Positions 27,533 to 36,527 of a stretch of 64,000 nt of DNA are shown in pieces. Positions within the stretch are counted from its first letter, which is position 1. Every line of letters starts with the position of its first letter. Below the pieces are notes generated by a model that was not told the origin of the DNA, did no database searches, and saw only the letters and a program-made list of their open reading frames with translations. The stretch is from Streptomyces sp. NA04227 (GTDB lineage: Bacteria; Actinomycetota; Actinomycetes; Streptomycetales; Streptomycetaceae): the NCBI RefSeq assembly GCF_013364195.1, contig NZ_CP054918.1, forward strand, positions 1,353,001-1,417,000, read 5' to 3'. A program made the position numbers and the translations under genes.

Positions 27533-29107
27533 GTGGTCGACGTCACCGAGGTCGTCGGGGACCCACCGGACTGGCTCACCGCCGCCGAGATAGGCATGTG
27601 GCAGGCCTTCCGCAACGGCAGCGTCTACGACCTGCGCAGCCACGACCCGGTGGTGGACGACCCGCACGGCGGTCATCCCTGGGGCCCGGAGCGGACCGTG
27701 CGCGCCCGCATCGTGTGCATGCTGCTGCTCGACGGACCACCGCCGCTGCCGGGCCGGGTCTCCTCGCTGAAGCTCCAGGGCCTTCAGGTCGTGGACGCGC
27801 TCGATCTGGCGGGCGGAGCGGTCGAGCCCTATGTGGAGATGAAGGGCTGCCGCTTCGAGAAGGAGATCCTGCTGCCGGAGGCGCGGGTGACCACCCTGCG
27901 CCTGGTCGACTGCTCGATCCCGCGCCTGGAGGCCGCCCGGCTGCACACCGAGGGCGATCTGCATCTGCCGCGCTGCCGCCTGCACAACGGCATGCGCCTG
28001 ACGGACGCGCAGATCGGCACGGACCTGATGCTCAACCAGGCCATCGTCTACCGCGACCGGCGGGGCCGCTCGATCATGGGCGACGGGCTCAACGTCGGCC
28101 AGGACGTCCAGGCCGAAATGATGGAGTCGCACGGGGAGTTGAGCCTGCGCGGCGCCAAGGTGGGCGTCTCGCTGAGCCTGCGCGGCAGCCGCCTCGCCAA
28201 TCCCTACGGGCGGCGCGCGCTGAACGCCCCGCAACTGACCGTCGAGCGCACCCTGTACCTGACCCCGGCGAGCCTCGGCAACCCCCTGATGACCGGCGGC
28301 ACTCCGGCACGCGGCACCCGTATCCAGCGGTTCGAGTGCCAGGGCGGGGTCCGCCTGGACGACGGCCGTTTCGGCGACGCGGTCGACCTGGAGCAGGCAC
28401 GCTTCACCCTGGAGAACGACCAGGAGGTCTCGATGCGCCGCATCCAGACCCCGGAGCTGCGCTTCACCTGCGAGCGGCCCCGGCGCGGACAGGTGGTGCT
28501 GTCCGGCGCCAAGGTCGTCAACCTGGTCGACAAGTCGACGAGTTGGCCCGGGATCGGCGGGCTGCGCCTGGGCGGCTTCACGTACGAGAACCTGGTGCCG
28601 CGCGGCTCGTTCCCGCTGACGCGGCGCCTGGAGTGGGTCGCGGCGGCCACCGCCGAGTACAGCCCGGAGCCGTACGAGAAGCTGGCCACCGTGCTGCGCA
28701 ACACCGGCGAGGACGCGGACGCGCGCGAGGTGCTGCTCGCCAAGCAGCGCCGACGCCGCGAGACGCTGCCGCTCGCGGGCAAGCTCTGGGGCTACGCACA
28801 GGACTGGACGGTGGCCTACGGCTACCGCCCGGGGCGGGCCGCGGTCTGGATGGCGGTGCTCTGGTTCCTCAGCGCCCTCGCCTTCGCGCACGCCCCGCAT
28901 CCCCCGCTCAAGGGCCAGGAACACCCGCAGTGGAACGCCACCCTGTACTCCCTCGATCTGCTGCTCCCGGTGATCAATCTGGGCCAGGAGGGCTACTGGC
29001 GCCTGGACGGGCCGTGGCAGTGGGCCTCGGCCACGCTGATCATCCTGGGCTGGATCCTGGCCACCACGGTGGCCGCGGGCGCGACCCGGCTGCTGCGGCG
29101 GGGGTGA
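27533..29107 (+). CDS. Beta-helix-like membrane protein, function unknown
   Basis: A 524-residue protein I do not recognise with a defined function; similar streptomycete proteins are labelled as membrane-associated oxidoreductases without obvious basis. Residues about 75-350 show a recurring pattern of short strands with regularly spaced Leu/Val (LKLQGLQVVDALDLAGGAV, EGDLHLPRCRLHNGMRL, GELSLRGAKVGVSLSLRGSRL), which resembles pentapeptide-type or other right-handed beta-helices. No nucleotide-binding glycine loop is visible. A basic segment precedes two C-terminal membrane helices at about 443-463 and 493-516, so the helix domain is probably cytoplasmic and tethered. The GTG start follows GGGGGAAAGGA. 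It is divergent from hisD. Confidence 0.72.
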   Translation: MVDVTEVVGDPPDWLTAAEIGMWQAFRNGSVYDLRSHDPVVDDPHGGHPWGPERTVRARIVCMLLLDGPPPLPGRVSSLKLQGLQVVDALDLAGGAVEPYVEMKGCRFEKEILLPEARVTTLRLVDCSIPRLEAARLHTEGDLHLPRCRLHNGMRLTDAQIGTDLMLNQAIVYRDRRGRSIMGDGLNVGQDVQAEMMESHGELSLRGAKVGVSLSLRGSRLANPYGRRALNAPQLTVERTLYLTPASLGNPLMTGGTPARGTRIQRFECQGGVRLDDGRFGDAVDLEQARFTLENDQEVSMRRIQTPELRFTCERPRRGQVVLSGAKVVNLVDKSTSWPGIGGLRLGGFTYENLVPRGSFPLTRRLEWVAAATAEYSPEPYEKLATVLRNTGEDADAREVLLAKQRRRRETLPLAGKLWGYAQDWTVAYGYRPGRAAVWMAVLWFLSALAFAHAPHPPLKGQEHPQWNATLYSLDLLLPVINLGQEGYWRLDGPWQWASATLIILGWILATTVAAGATRLLRRG

Positions 29108-29295
29108 CCGGGCGCGCGACGGCGCGGCCCCGAGGGGCAGTTCCCGGCCACTCCGGCACCGTCTGTCCGGCATACGCCGCTCGCACCGCGTATGCCCGAT
29201 CGGCGCCGCCACATTCCCCCACATGTTCGTGACCAAACCAACACCCGGTGCCCCCTGGCCGGTTCGGGGTCGTGGGCCTTTCACTGGTCCACACC

Positions 29296-30354
29296 ATGGT
29301 TCTGTTTCGCACGCTGCGCCGTACCCCACGTACGACCTCGCCCTCCCCCACGGGGACGACCTCGCGCCGCTCGTCCCCGGAACTTCCCCCGGACGACGAG
29401 GTGATCCTCGACGCGCCCGAGGAGTGCCTCGCGCCCGTACTGGTACACGCCGGAAGAGGCGAGTACGAGGCCGCCGCGAAACTGCTCACCTCGACCCGCG
29501 AGAAGGCGGACTGGGAGCTGCGGGACCGGGTGACGCTGCGGCTCGCCGCGTTCGCCCGGCGCCGCCCCGAGTGGTTCACCGCCTGGCAGGCGGCCTCCCC
29601 GCACGACCCCGACCTGCTGCTCGTCAAGGCCCAACTCGCCCTCGACCAGGGCTGGGAGTCGCCCGCGCGGGCCGAACTCCTGCGCGCGACCGGGCCGTTG
29701 ATCACCGCGGCCGCCGAGGGCGACGCCCGTGATCCGGTGCCCTGGCGACTCGCGCTCGACCACGCGCGCGGCACCAACGAGTCGCACACCGTCTTCGAGC
29801 TGCTGTGGGAACAGGCGCTGCGCCGCTCCCCGCACCACTACGGCAGCCATGTGGCGGCGCTGCGCTATCTGTCCGCCGCCTGGTACGGCTCGCACCGGGA
29901 GTGCTTCGACTTCGCGGAACGCGCCGCGCAGGACGCGCACCACGGCTCGCTGCTCCGCGCGCTCCCGGCGCGCGCGGCGCTCGCGTATCTGACCGGGCCC
30001 GGGCCTGCCACCGGGCTCTCCGCGGTCCTGGCGCCGGAACGCCTGCACCTCGCGGCCGGTCTCGGCATCGAGCTGTCCGCCACCTTCCCGCCGCACGACC
30101 CGTGGCCCGCCGAGGTCCGCAACGTCCTCGTCTGCGTCCTGGCCCACCTCGGCAGGCACGACGACGCCCTGGAACAGCTGCGCCTGATCGGCCCGTACGC
30201 CTGCTCCTTCCCCTGGAACCACTACGCCGAGGACCCGCTCGGCCACTTCCTCGGCGTACGCGCGGCGGTGGTCACCGCGCAGGCGCGCGGCCGAGCGCCC
30301 CTGCGCAAGGGCGAGCGGCCGGGGCCGGACGCGGCCCGGGGAGCGGGGAGGTAG
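29296..30354 (+). CDS. Unrecognised helical-repeat (TPR-like) protein
   Basis: A 352-residue soluble protein starting MVLFRTLRRTPRTTSPSP. After a basic, Ser/Thr/Pro-rich N-terminus it is almost wholly helical with repeated short helices rich in Ala and Leu (RGEYEAAAKLLTSTREKADWELRDR, HDPDLLLVKAQLALDQGWESPARAELLRAT, HLGRHDDALEQLRLIG), which suggests TPR-like repeats and a protein-binding role. No catalytic motif is seen. The ATG at 29296 has no clear ribosome binding site, and an in-frame upstream start at 29248 cannot be excluded. It stands between the beta-helix-like gene and the LON-domain gene on the same strand. Confidence 0.65.
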   Translation: MVLFRTLRRTPRTTSPSPTGTTSRRSSPELPPDDEVILDAPEECLAPVLVHAGRGEYEAAAKLLTSTREKADWELRDRVTLRLAAFARRRPEWFTAWQAASPHDPDLLLVKAQLALDQGWESPARAELLRATGPLITAAAEGDARDPVPWRLALDHARGTNESHTVFELLWEQALRRSPHHYGSHVAALRYLSAAWYGSHRECFDFAERAAQDAHHGSLLRALPARAALAYLTGPGPATGLSAVLAPERLHLAAGLGIELSATFPPHDPWPAEVRNVLVCVLAHLGRHDDALEQLRLIGPYACSFPWNHYAEDPLGHFLGVRAAVVTAQARGRAPLRKGERPGPDAARGAGR

Positions 30355-30514
30355 GCGCTACGGGTGCCCTGCCGGACAGGGCCCCCGTCACCGCACAGGA
30401 AGCAGGACGCAACACCCGCGGGACCACGCAGGAATCCGGTCCCCGGCACCGCGGCGAACCGCGTCGGAGCAGGTCCCGGTGGACGTCCGGGCGGGCCCAC
30501 GGGCCGTCCTCGTC

Positions 30515-30528
30515 TAGGCTTGCCGGTC
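30515..30528 (+). promoter_or_regulatory. Leaderless promoter for the LON-domain gene
   Basis: TAGGCT (30515-30520) ends eight bases before the GTG at 30529. The bases between, TGCCGGTC, hold no ribosome binding site. The -35 box is not clear. Confidence 0.6.
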
Positions 30529-31269
30529 GTGACCACCGTCCGACTGCCGCTGTTCCCGCTCAACTCGGTGCTGTTCCCCGGTCTTGTGCTCCCGCTGAAC
30601 GTCTTCGAGGAGCGCTACCGGGCCATGATGCGCGAACTGCTCAAGACACCCGAGGACGCTCCGCGCCGCTTCGCCGTCGTCGCCATCCGCGACGGCTACG
30701 AGGTCGCGCCGAGCGCTCCCGGGCTGCCCGACCAGACGGCGGTGCCCGAGCGCGGGCCCGCCGCCGGGTTCGGCACGGAGCCCATCAAGGCGTTCCACCC
30801 GGTGGGCTGCATCGCGGACGCCGCGACGGTGCGCGAGCGCGCCGACGGCGGCTTCGAGGTACTGGCCACCGGCACCACCCGGGTCCGCATCGACGCGGTC
30901 GACGCCTCGGGACCGTTCCTCACCGCCGACCTCGAAGAGCTGCCCGAGGAACCCGGCGAGGGGGCGGGCGCGCTGGCGGCCGGTGTGCTGCGGTCCTTCC
31001 GCAACTACCAGAAGCAGCTCGCCGGGGCCCGCGAGCGCTCCCTGTCGACCGGCGCCGAGCTGCCCGACGACCCCTCGGTGGTCTCGTACCTGGTGGCCGC
31101 CGCGACCGTCCTGGACACCCCCACCAAGCAGCGCCTCCTGGAGGCCGAGGACACCGCGGCCCGGCTGCACGCGGAGCTGCGGCTGCTGCGCCGCGAGACG
31201 GCCGTCATCCGGCACCTGCCCTCACTGCCCTCCACGGACCTGACCCGCTCCCCCACCAGCCTCAACTGA
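30529..31269 (+). CDS. LON substrate-binding domain protein
   Basis: A 246-residue protein that consists of the LON N-terminal (substrate-recognition) domain without an ATPase or protease. It opens TTVRLPLFPLNSVLFPGLVLPLNVFEERYRAMM, the classic LON-N start, and continues with GCIADAATVRERADGGFEVLATGTTRVRI. The second half is a helical bundle ending ETAVIRHLPSLPSTDL. Stand-alone LON-N proteins are common in actinobacteria and their role is unknown; adaptor function in proteolysis or RNA binding has been suggested for relatives. The GTG start appears leaderless. ybaK follows after 67 bases. Confidence 0.87.
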   Translation: MTTVRLPLFPLNSVLFPGLVLPLNVFEERYRAMMRELLKTPEDAPRRFAVVAIRDGYEVAPSAPGLPDQTAVPERGPAAGFGTEPIKAFHPVGCIADAATVRERADGGFEVLATGTTRVRIDAVDASGPFLTADLEELPEEPGEGAGALAAGVLRSFRNYQKQLAGARERSLSTGAELPDDPSVVSYLVAAATVLDTPTKQRLLEAEDTAARLHAELRLLRRETAVIRHLPSLPSTDLTRSPTSLN

Positions 31270-31336
31270 CCGGCGGGCCACCGGCCCCACCCGAAGCGCT
31301 CGGCCGCCCGGATCCCGGAGACCCGTACCCACACCC

Positions 31337-31837
31337 ATGGCCAAGAAGCAGAAGAAACAGCAACAGGGCGGCACCCCCGCCACGGTGGAACTCACCCGGG
31401 CGGGCATCGACTTCACCGTGCACGCGTACACCCACGACCCGGCCCATCCCTCCTACGGCGAGGAGGCGGCCGAGGCCATGGGGGTCGCCCCGGAGCGCGT
31501 CTTCAAGACGCTGGTCGCGGAGGTGGACGGCGAACTGACCGTCGCCGTGGTCCCGGTCGCGGGCACCCTGGACCTCAAGGCCCTGGCCTCGGCCGTCGGC
31601 GGCAAGCGGGCCACCATGGCCGATCCGGCGGCCGCCGAGCGGACCACCGGATACGTCCGCGGCGGCATCTCCCCACTCGGCCAGCGCAAGCGGCTGCGCA
31701 CCGTCCTGGACGCCTCGGCGCAGCAGTACGAGACCGTCTGCGTCTCGGCGGGCCGACGGGGTCTGGAGGTCGAACTGAGCCCGGCCGACCTCGCCTCGGC
31801 GACGGGGGCAGTACTCGCGGACATCGGGCGGGGCTGA
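31337..31837 (+). CDS. ybaK: Cys-tRNA(Pro) deacylase YbaK
   Basis: YbaK hydrolyses cysteine mischarged onto tRNA(Pro), acting in trans to prolyl-tRNA synthetase. The 166-residue product follows a basic start (MAKKQKKQQQ). It has the INS-superfamily fold with HPSYGEEAAEAMGVAPERVFKTLVAEVDGELTVAVVPV containing the catalytic Lys, the AVGGKRATMADPAAAERTTGYVRGGISPLGQRKRLRTVLD core with the conserved GGISPLG loop, and a C-terminal strand ending GLEVELSPADL. The gene converges on the membrane protein gene at 31921. Confidence 0.92.
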   Translation: MAKKQKKQQQGGTPATVELTRAGIDFTVHAYTHDPAHPSYGEEAAEAMGVAPERVFKTLVAEVDGELTVAVVPVAGTLDLKALASAVGGKRATMADPAAAERTTGYVRGGISPLGQRKRLRTVLDASAQQYETVCVSAGRRGLEVELSPADLASATGAVLADIGRG

Positions 31838-31860
31838 GGAGCCCTGCGACCGGCCGAACC

Positions 31861-31896
31861 CGCCGTACGACCGGCCGGAGCGCGCCGTACGACCGG
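31861..31896. repeat. 14-base direct repeat
   Basis: CGCCGTACGACCGG occurs at 31861-31874 and again at 31883-31896, in the short gap between two convergent genes. A degenerate third copy may lie just before it. No function is apparent. Confidence 0.6.
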
Positions 31897-31920
31897 GCCC
31901 CTGCCGTGCTGCGCCCGGCC

Positions 31921-32583
31921 TCAGTCCGCGCTGGACCCGTGCGGGTGCGGGGCCGGACCCTGCGGCGGGCCGTAGAGCGGCGGGTACTGCGGCTCCGGGT
32001 CGCGCGGCCCGAAGAGCCCGTTGAGCGCGAGGTGCACGGCCAGCGAGGCGATCGGCCAGGCAAGCAGCGCGCCCTTGGCCTTCAGTTCCAGTGGGGCGTC
32101 GAAGGTGACGCCCTTGCCGACCTCGCGCGCGTGGCCCACGACGTCGTCGGTCGGCCCGAGCCACATCCCGAACCGCCAGGCGATCACCGCGCCGAGCAGG
32201 CTGCCGAGCATCAGCGCGACGACCAGCGGCACGCCTCCGCGCCTGCGCAGCAGGAAGACGAGCAGCCCGCTGACCACTCCGAGGCCGATGCCGATGAGCG
32301 TGAACGTGCCGTCGACGCCGATCGCCTGCTCACCCTCGGAGTCCTTGAGGTAGACCGTGGTCTCGTCGGCGACGAGCGGGATCTGCGGGGCCAGCCGCCA
32401 CCACAGAAGCCCGAACAGCAGACCCGCGACGAGCAGCACGACCAGCAGCACGGCGGCCTGACGCAGTTCCACCGCGAGCCCCGGCCCGTCGGAGGTGTGC
32501 GCGGGATCGGCCGAACTCCCGGCGGGGGGCGCCTGCCAGGGATCGGACGACGGTTGTTGGGGAGGAGTCAACGGAGCGGTCAC
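31921..32583 (-). CDS. Four-helix membrane protein, possibly DUF2567
   Basis: A 220-residue protein with a proline-rich cytoplasmic N-terminus, a first helix at about residues 42-62, an extracytoplasmic loop (PQIPLVADETTVYLKDSEGEQAIGVDG) and three further helices, then a Pro/Gly/His-rich tail. The pattern resembles actinobacterial DUF2567 proteins, which have no known function; this match is from memory and not certain. The GTG start at 32583 is close behind GGCAGG. It lies downstream of the ABC transporter pair on the same strand but with a gap of 70 bases, so co-transcription is possible. Confidence 0.65.
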   Translation of the reverse strand: MTAPLTPPQQPSSDPWQAPPAGSSADPAHTSDGPGLAVELRQAAVLLVVLLVAGLLFGLLWWRLAPQIPLVADETTVYLKDSEGEQAIGVDGTFTLIGIGLGVVSGLLVFLLRRRGGVPLVVALMLGSLLGAVIAWRFGMWLGPTDDVVGHAREVGKGVTFDAPLELKAKGALLAWPIASLAVHLALNGLFGPRDPEPQYPPLYGPPQGPAPHPHGSSAD

Positions 32584-32653
32584 CCTGCCATCGTGCCAGG
32601 CGGCTCCGTGGGCCGCGTCACCGGACGGCCCACGTCACCGGGCGGCCGCATGG

Positions 32654-33487
32654 TCACCGGACGGCCGCGCGACGGTACGCCCACGTCGCCACGGCCAGCG
32701 AGATCACGCCCACCGCGGCGCACACCCCGAGGTCGAGGACGACCCGGGCCCAGTCCGGATCGTCCGCGAAGGTACGGGCGAGCGCCTCCACGCCGTACGT
32801 CGAGGGCAGCAGGTCGCGGGCGAGACGGATGAAGGCGGGCAGGCGCTCCGGCGGCAGGACGCCGAGCAGCAGGGCCGCCGACATGCCGAGCTGGCCGAGC
32901 AGCGTGGCCAGTTCGGGCCGCGGGGCCAGCAGCCCGAGCGCGGCACCGAGCCCGGCGAGCGCGGCACCGGCGAGCGGGATCACGGCGGCCAGGACCCACA
33001 GGTTCGCCAGCGGCAGCCCGAACAGCGCGCAGCCCGCGACGGCCGTCACCACGGTGCCGGGCACCGTGAAGGAGGCGTACGCGGCGGCGGTGCCGAGCAC
33101 CACGGAGGCGGGCGGCACGGGCAGGGTGGCGTAGTGGTCCAGGCCCCCGTCGGCGCGGAGCTGGCCGAAGTACTGGGCGAGCAGGTTGAGCGCGACGAAG
33201 GCCACCACGAGTACCGAGGAACCGGCGACCACCGCATGCGCCTCGCTGCCGCCGTCGACCACACCCCGCATCAGGATCATGATCCCGACGGACTGGAAGG
33301 TGGCCACGAACAGCAGCGGGATCCGCGCCACCCGGGCGCGGGAGAGCTGGGCACGGTAGACCGCCGCGAGCGAGGGCAGCAGCCGGGCGCGCGGCGCGAG
33401 TTCGGCCGCCTCCTCGCCGTGGTCGTCGCTGCGGGCGGTGCCCCGGTGGGCACGGCCGGACAGCATCTCCGCGGGCAGAACGCTCAT
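32654..33487 (-). CDS. ABC-2 type transporter permease
   Basis: A 277-residue permease with six predicted membrane helices, the first at about 53-73 and the last at about 250-270, and a short cytoplasmic N-terminus. The layout and the DLLPSTYGVEALAR segment before the last helix are typical of ABC-2 exporters. It is encoded 103 bases downstream of the ATPase gene at 33591-34622 on the same strand, and the pair should form one exporter. The substrate is unknown; families of this type export drugs or antibiotics in Streptomyces, but no biosynthetic genes are nearby. Confidence 0.85.
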   Translation of the reverse strand: MSVLPAEMLSGRAHRGTARSDDHGEEAAELAPRARLLPSLAAVYRAQLSRARVARIPLLFVATFQSVGIMILMRGVVDGGSEAHAVVAGSSVLVVAFVALNLLAQYFGQLRADGGLDHYATLPVPPASVVLGTAAAYASFTVPGTVVTAVAGCALFGLPLANLWVLAAVIPLAGAALAGLGAALGLLAPRPELATLLGQLGMSAALLLGVLPPERLPAFIRLARDLLPSTYGVEALARTFADDPDWARVVLDLGVCAAVGVISLAVATWAYRRAAVR

Positions 33488-33590
33488 GCGGCACCCTCCC
33501 CCGTCGCCCTCGCGGGCGTCAGGCGTCGCGGGGCGGGCGTGCCCTGACGGACACGGCCCGGGGGCCGGTGCGTGACGGCGGCACCGCGGG

Positions 33591-34622
33591 TCATGTCTTC
33601 ACCAGCCCCTTCAGATTCCTCGTATCGCCGCCGAGGGCGAGGTACACATCTTCCAGGCTCGGTGTGGCAAGTGTGAAATCGTCCAGCGCCGCGAAGGCCT
33701 CGCCGCCGGTCACCGCCGCCACCGCGGCGCGTGCCTCGTCGGGGGCGAGCCGCAGCGACCAGCGGCGGCCGGAGCGTACGGCGAAGTCCCGCAGTGCGGC
33801 GACCTCGGGCACGTCCAGCGGAGCGCGCTCGCGCCAGACCAGTTCCACCCGTACCTCGCCGGCCACGCGCTCCTTGAGACCGGCGGGTGTGTCACAGGCG
33901 ATCACCCGGCCCCGGTCGAGCACGGCGACGCGGTCGAGCACGGTCTCGGCCTCGATGACGTTGTGGGTGACGAGCAGCACCGTGGTGCCGTACTCGTCGC
34001 GGCGGCGGTCGACTGCGGACCACACCGCGCGCCGTGCGATGGGGTCCATCGCGGCCGTCGGCTCGTCCAGGACCAGGAGCGGACGCTCGGCCACGAGGGC
34101 GGTGGCGAAGCAGGCGAGCCGTCGCTGGCCGCCGGAGAGCTTGCGGATCGGCCGGGAGGCGAGCGGGGCCAGGTTCAGTTCGTCGAGTACCTCGTCGCGC
34201 GCGGTACGGGCCGCGGCGGCGTCGAGTCCGCGCAGACGGGCGGTGGTCTCGGCGGCGAGCGCGACCGTCAGGTCGTCGAGGGCGGTGGTCTCCTGGCCGA
34301 GGTAGGCGAGGATGCGGGAGGCCCGCTCGGGGTGGCGCACGATGTCGTGGCCGAGGATCTCCACGGCGCCCTCGTCGGGGCGCATCAGACCGGTGAGCTG
34401 CCGGACGAGGGTGGACTTGCCCGCCCCGTTGGGCCCGAGCAGTCCGAAGATCTCGCCGCCGCGGATGTCGAAGGTGACGCCGTCGGTGGCCCGCACCTCG
34501 GGCGTGGCCGGGGCTCCGCGGCGCCCCCGCACCGCCGGATAGGTCTTCACCAGGTCCCGCACCGCACACACGACTGAGGTGCCACGGCCGTTGCGGCCGG
34601 CCTGCGCCCTGCGGGTACTCAC
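33591..34622 (-). CDS. ABC transporter ATP-binding protein
   Basis: A 343-residue ATPase of the DrrA-like exporter group. It shows the Walker A GPNGAGKST, Q-loop in YLGQETTAL, signature LSGGQRRLACF, Walker B PLLVLDEPTAAMD and the switch histidine in LLVTHNVIEAE. The C-terminal 90 residues form the accessory domain seen in multidrug exporters. The GTG at 34622 (MSTRRAQAGRNGRG) is eight bases after a TAGTCT -10 box and lacks a ribosome binding site, so the mRNA looks leaderless; a GTG at the VCAVRDLVKTYP position is an alternative. The permease gene follows. Confidence 0.9.
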   Translation of the reverse strand: MSTRRAQAGRNGRGTSVVCAVRDLVKTYPAVRGRRGAPATPEVRATDGVTFDIRGGEIFGLLGPNGAGKSTLVRQLTGLMRPDEGAVEILGHDIVRHPERASRILAYLGQETTALDDLTVALAAETTARLRGLDAAAARTARDEVLDELNLAPLASRPIRKLSGGQRRLACFATALVAERPLLVLDEPTAAMDPIARRAVWSAVDRRRDEYGTTVLLVTHNVIEAETVLDRVAVLDRGRVIACDTPAGLKERVAGEVRVELVWRERAPLDVPEVAALRDFAVRSGRRWSLRLAPDEARAAVAAVTGGEAFAALDDFTLATPSLEDVYLALGGDTRNLKGLVKT

Positions 34623-34636
34623 AAGGTACGAGACTA
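34623..34636 (-). promoter_or_regulatory. Leaderless promoter for the ABC exporter
   Basis: On the minus strand TAGTCT (34636-34631) is followed by eight bases and the GTG start. No Shine-Dalgarno sequence lies between them. The -35 box is not clear in the GC-rich upstream sequence. Confidence 0.55.
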
Positions 34637-34781
34637 CGGGGTGCCGCGACCCGCCCCGCGCGCGGGGCGTCAATCCGACCTGCAATGGCGCATTCGGGGC
34701 CAGGTGCTCGGGACCGGGAAGCGGGAGGTCGGCCACGCGGGGACGCGGGAACCGCCCACCGGTACCCGTGGGAGTGCCGTC

Positions 34782-36242
34782 CTATTTGTGCGCGGGGTGC
34801 GTGGGGTGCGACGGCGCGGAGTGCGTCGGGTCCTCGGCTCGCTGGGCGGCGGAGGCCTGCGGCCCGGGCTGGCCCGAGGACGGCGTCCCCTGCTGGCCGG
34901 GCTGGCCGTGCGCCCCGGACTGACCCTGCTGACCGCTCTGCTGGCCGGAGTGCGCGGCCGCCCCGTGCGCCTGGCCCGACTGCGCCGCGGCGGACGCATG
35001 CCCGCCGTGCGCTTCGCCACCGGACGACGGGCCTTGGTCGCCCGCTCCGGGCACATCCGCCTGGCGCCAGAACCCGGCCCGGATCGCGTACCGGTCGTTC
35101 TCGTCGATCTGGTCGTCCTTGTGCGCGAGCAGCCCGAAGCGGGCCGCGTAGCGCAGCAGCTCGCCGTCCACCCGGTGCGGGATACGCGGGTACATGTCGG
35201 CCAGTACGCGGACCTGCACGGTCTCGGGGAGGCGCTCCAGCCAGCGGCGGGCGAAGACCTGGCCGACCTCGTACGGGTCACCGCCGACCGTGGTGATGTC
35301 CTCCTCGCGGTCGGCCCAGCGCTGTTCGGCGGTGGTGACCTGGGCGAGGGTCGGCAGCGCGGCGGCGTCCGCGGGTTCGCTGGGGGCGCCGGGGCGATCC
35401 ACCCAGCCCTTGTCGGAGGACCAGCGCAGGGTGGCGTTGGGGGCGGGCGCGGGCTGCGGGGGTCCCGGGGCGGCGTGCGGCCGCAGTCCCGCCAGGTCCT
35501 TGGGGGTGGGCACACCTCGTACGGTCGAGCTGCGCTCCCCGGTGCCGTTCTGGGTACGGGCCGCGGGCTCGGCGGGGCTCGGCGGGGCGGACTCCTCGCG
35601 GGAGGAGCCGAGCGCGGACTCGGGCAGCGGCGCGGAGAGGATCGCCGCGATGTCGGGGCGGGCCACCGGCGGGGAGGCGCAGACCCCGGTCGGTTCCTTG
35701 ACCCGTACCGCCTGGGTGATCCAGGCCCGGTCGAGCACGCGGCGCTCGTCGGCCTCGGCGACCAGGTCCTCGGACTGGTTGTAGTCACCGTCGGCGGCCT
35801 GCACCGCCCACAGGTGTACGGCGACGCCGTGCTCCTTGGCCGACATCATCCCCGGCAGCAGGTCGCCGTCGCCGGTCACCAGGACGATGTCCGAGCAGGC
35901 GCGGTTGCGGGCCAGTTCGGTCAGCTCGGCGTGCATGGCGGCGTCCACGCCCTTCTGCGCCCAGCGGCCGTCGCTGCGGGTCAGCGCGCCGAGCCGGACG
36001 GTGACCCGGGGCATCACCCGGAGCCTGCGGTGTTCGGGCTGGGGCACCCGGTCGGGGGCACCGTCGAACCAGTAGATCCGCAGCAGCGGCTGCGCGGTGT
36101 CCGATTCCGCACGCTCGCGCAGAGCCTGGATGAGAGCGGAGTGGTCGACGGTGATGCGGGACCTGGAGGGCTCACCGGCGAGCAGACTCGCGGCGGCGCC
36201 CAGCAAGTACCCGGCGTCCACCAGGACGATGCAGCGGTCCAC
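34782..36242 (-). CDS. NYN-domain (LabA/DUF88-like) protein
   Basis: A 486-residue protein with an N-terminal NYN/PIN-like domain (residues about 1-180): MDRCIVLVDAGYLLG carries the first acidic residue, RIYWFDGAPD the next, and SDIVLVTGDGDLLPGMMSAKEHGVAVHLW the last, as in RNA-cleaving NYN proteins. A second conserved region near residues 315-410 (EDITTVGGDPYEVGQVFARRWLERLP and VQVRVLADMYPRIPHRVDGELLRYA) resembles a winged-helix or OST-HTH-like module. The last 75 residues are low-complexity Gly/Gln/His/Ser. The GTG at 36242 is eight bases after GAGGG; 36251 is an alternative. RNA metabolism is the likely role. Confidence 0.85.
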   Translation of the reverse strand: MDRCIVLVDAGYLLGAAASLLAGEPSRSRITVDHSALIQALRERAESDTAQPLLRIYWFDGAPDRVPQPEHRRLRVMPRVTVRLGALTRSDGRWAQKGVDAAMHAELTELARNRACSDIVLVTGDGDLLPGMMSAKEHGVAVHLWAVQAADGDYNQSEDLVAEADERRVLDRAWITQAVRVKEPTGVCASPPVARPDIAAILSAPLPESALGSSREESAPPSPAEPAARTQNGTGERSSTVRGVPTPKDLAGLRPHAAPGPPQPAPAPNATLRWSSDKGWVDRPGAPSEPADAAALPTLAQVTTAEQRWADREEDITTVGGDPYEVGQVFARRWLERLPETVQVRVLADMYPRIPHRVDGELLRYAARFGLLAHKDDQIDENDRYAIRAGFWRQADVPGAGDQGPSSGGEAHGGHASAAAQSGQAHGAAAHSGQQSGQQGQSGAHGQPGQQGTPSSGQPGPQASAAQRAEDPTHSAPSHPTHPAHK

Positions 36243-36527
36243 GCGATCCACCCTCTTTCCCTGGAAAGGTTTCTGGAGGTGCTCTCGACGAGGATCTTCG
36301 ACGCCCCGCAGAGACAACGCCAGCGGTCTGCTTCGGGTTTCCTTCGAGTCTGCCCGACCACGCCAGGGTTAACGGTCCGAACTCGATCTTCGGCGTGGCG
36401 CATCTGGTACGGATCTTCCCGATGAACCTTCTTACACAGGGTAATTATCCGAAATGCAGCACTTTCCATCCTATGTGAGTCTGATTTTGGATTTGGCCCA
36501 ACAGGTCACCCTAGGAGGAAGATCACC

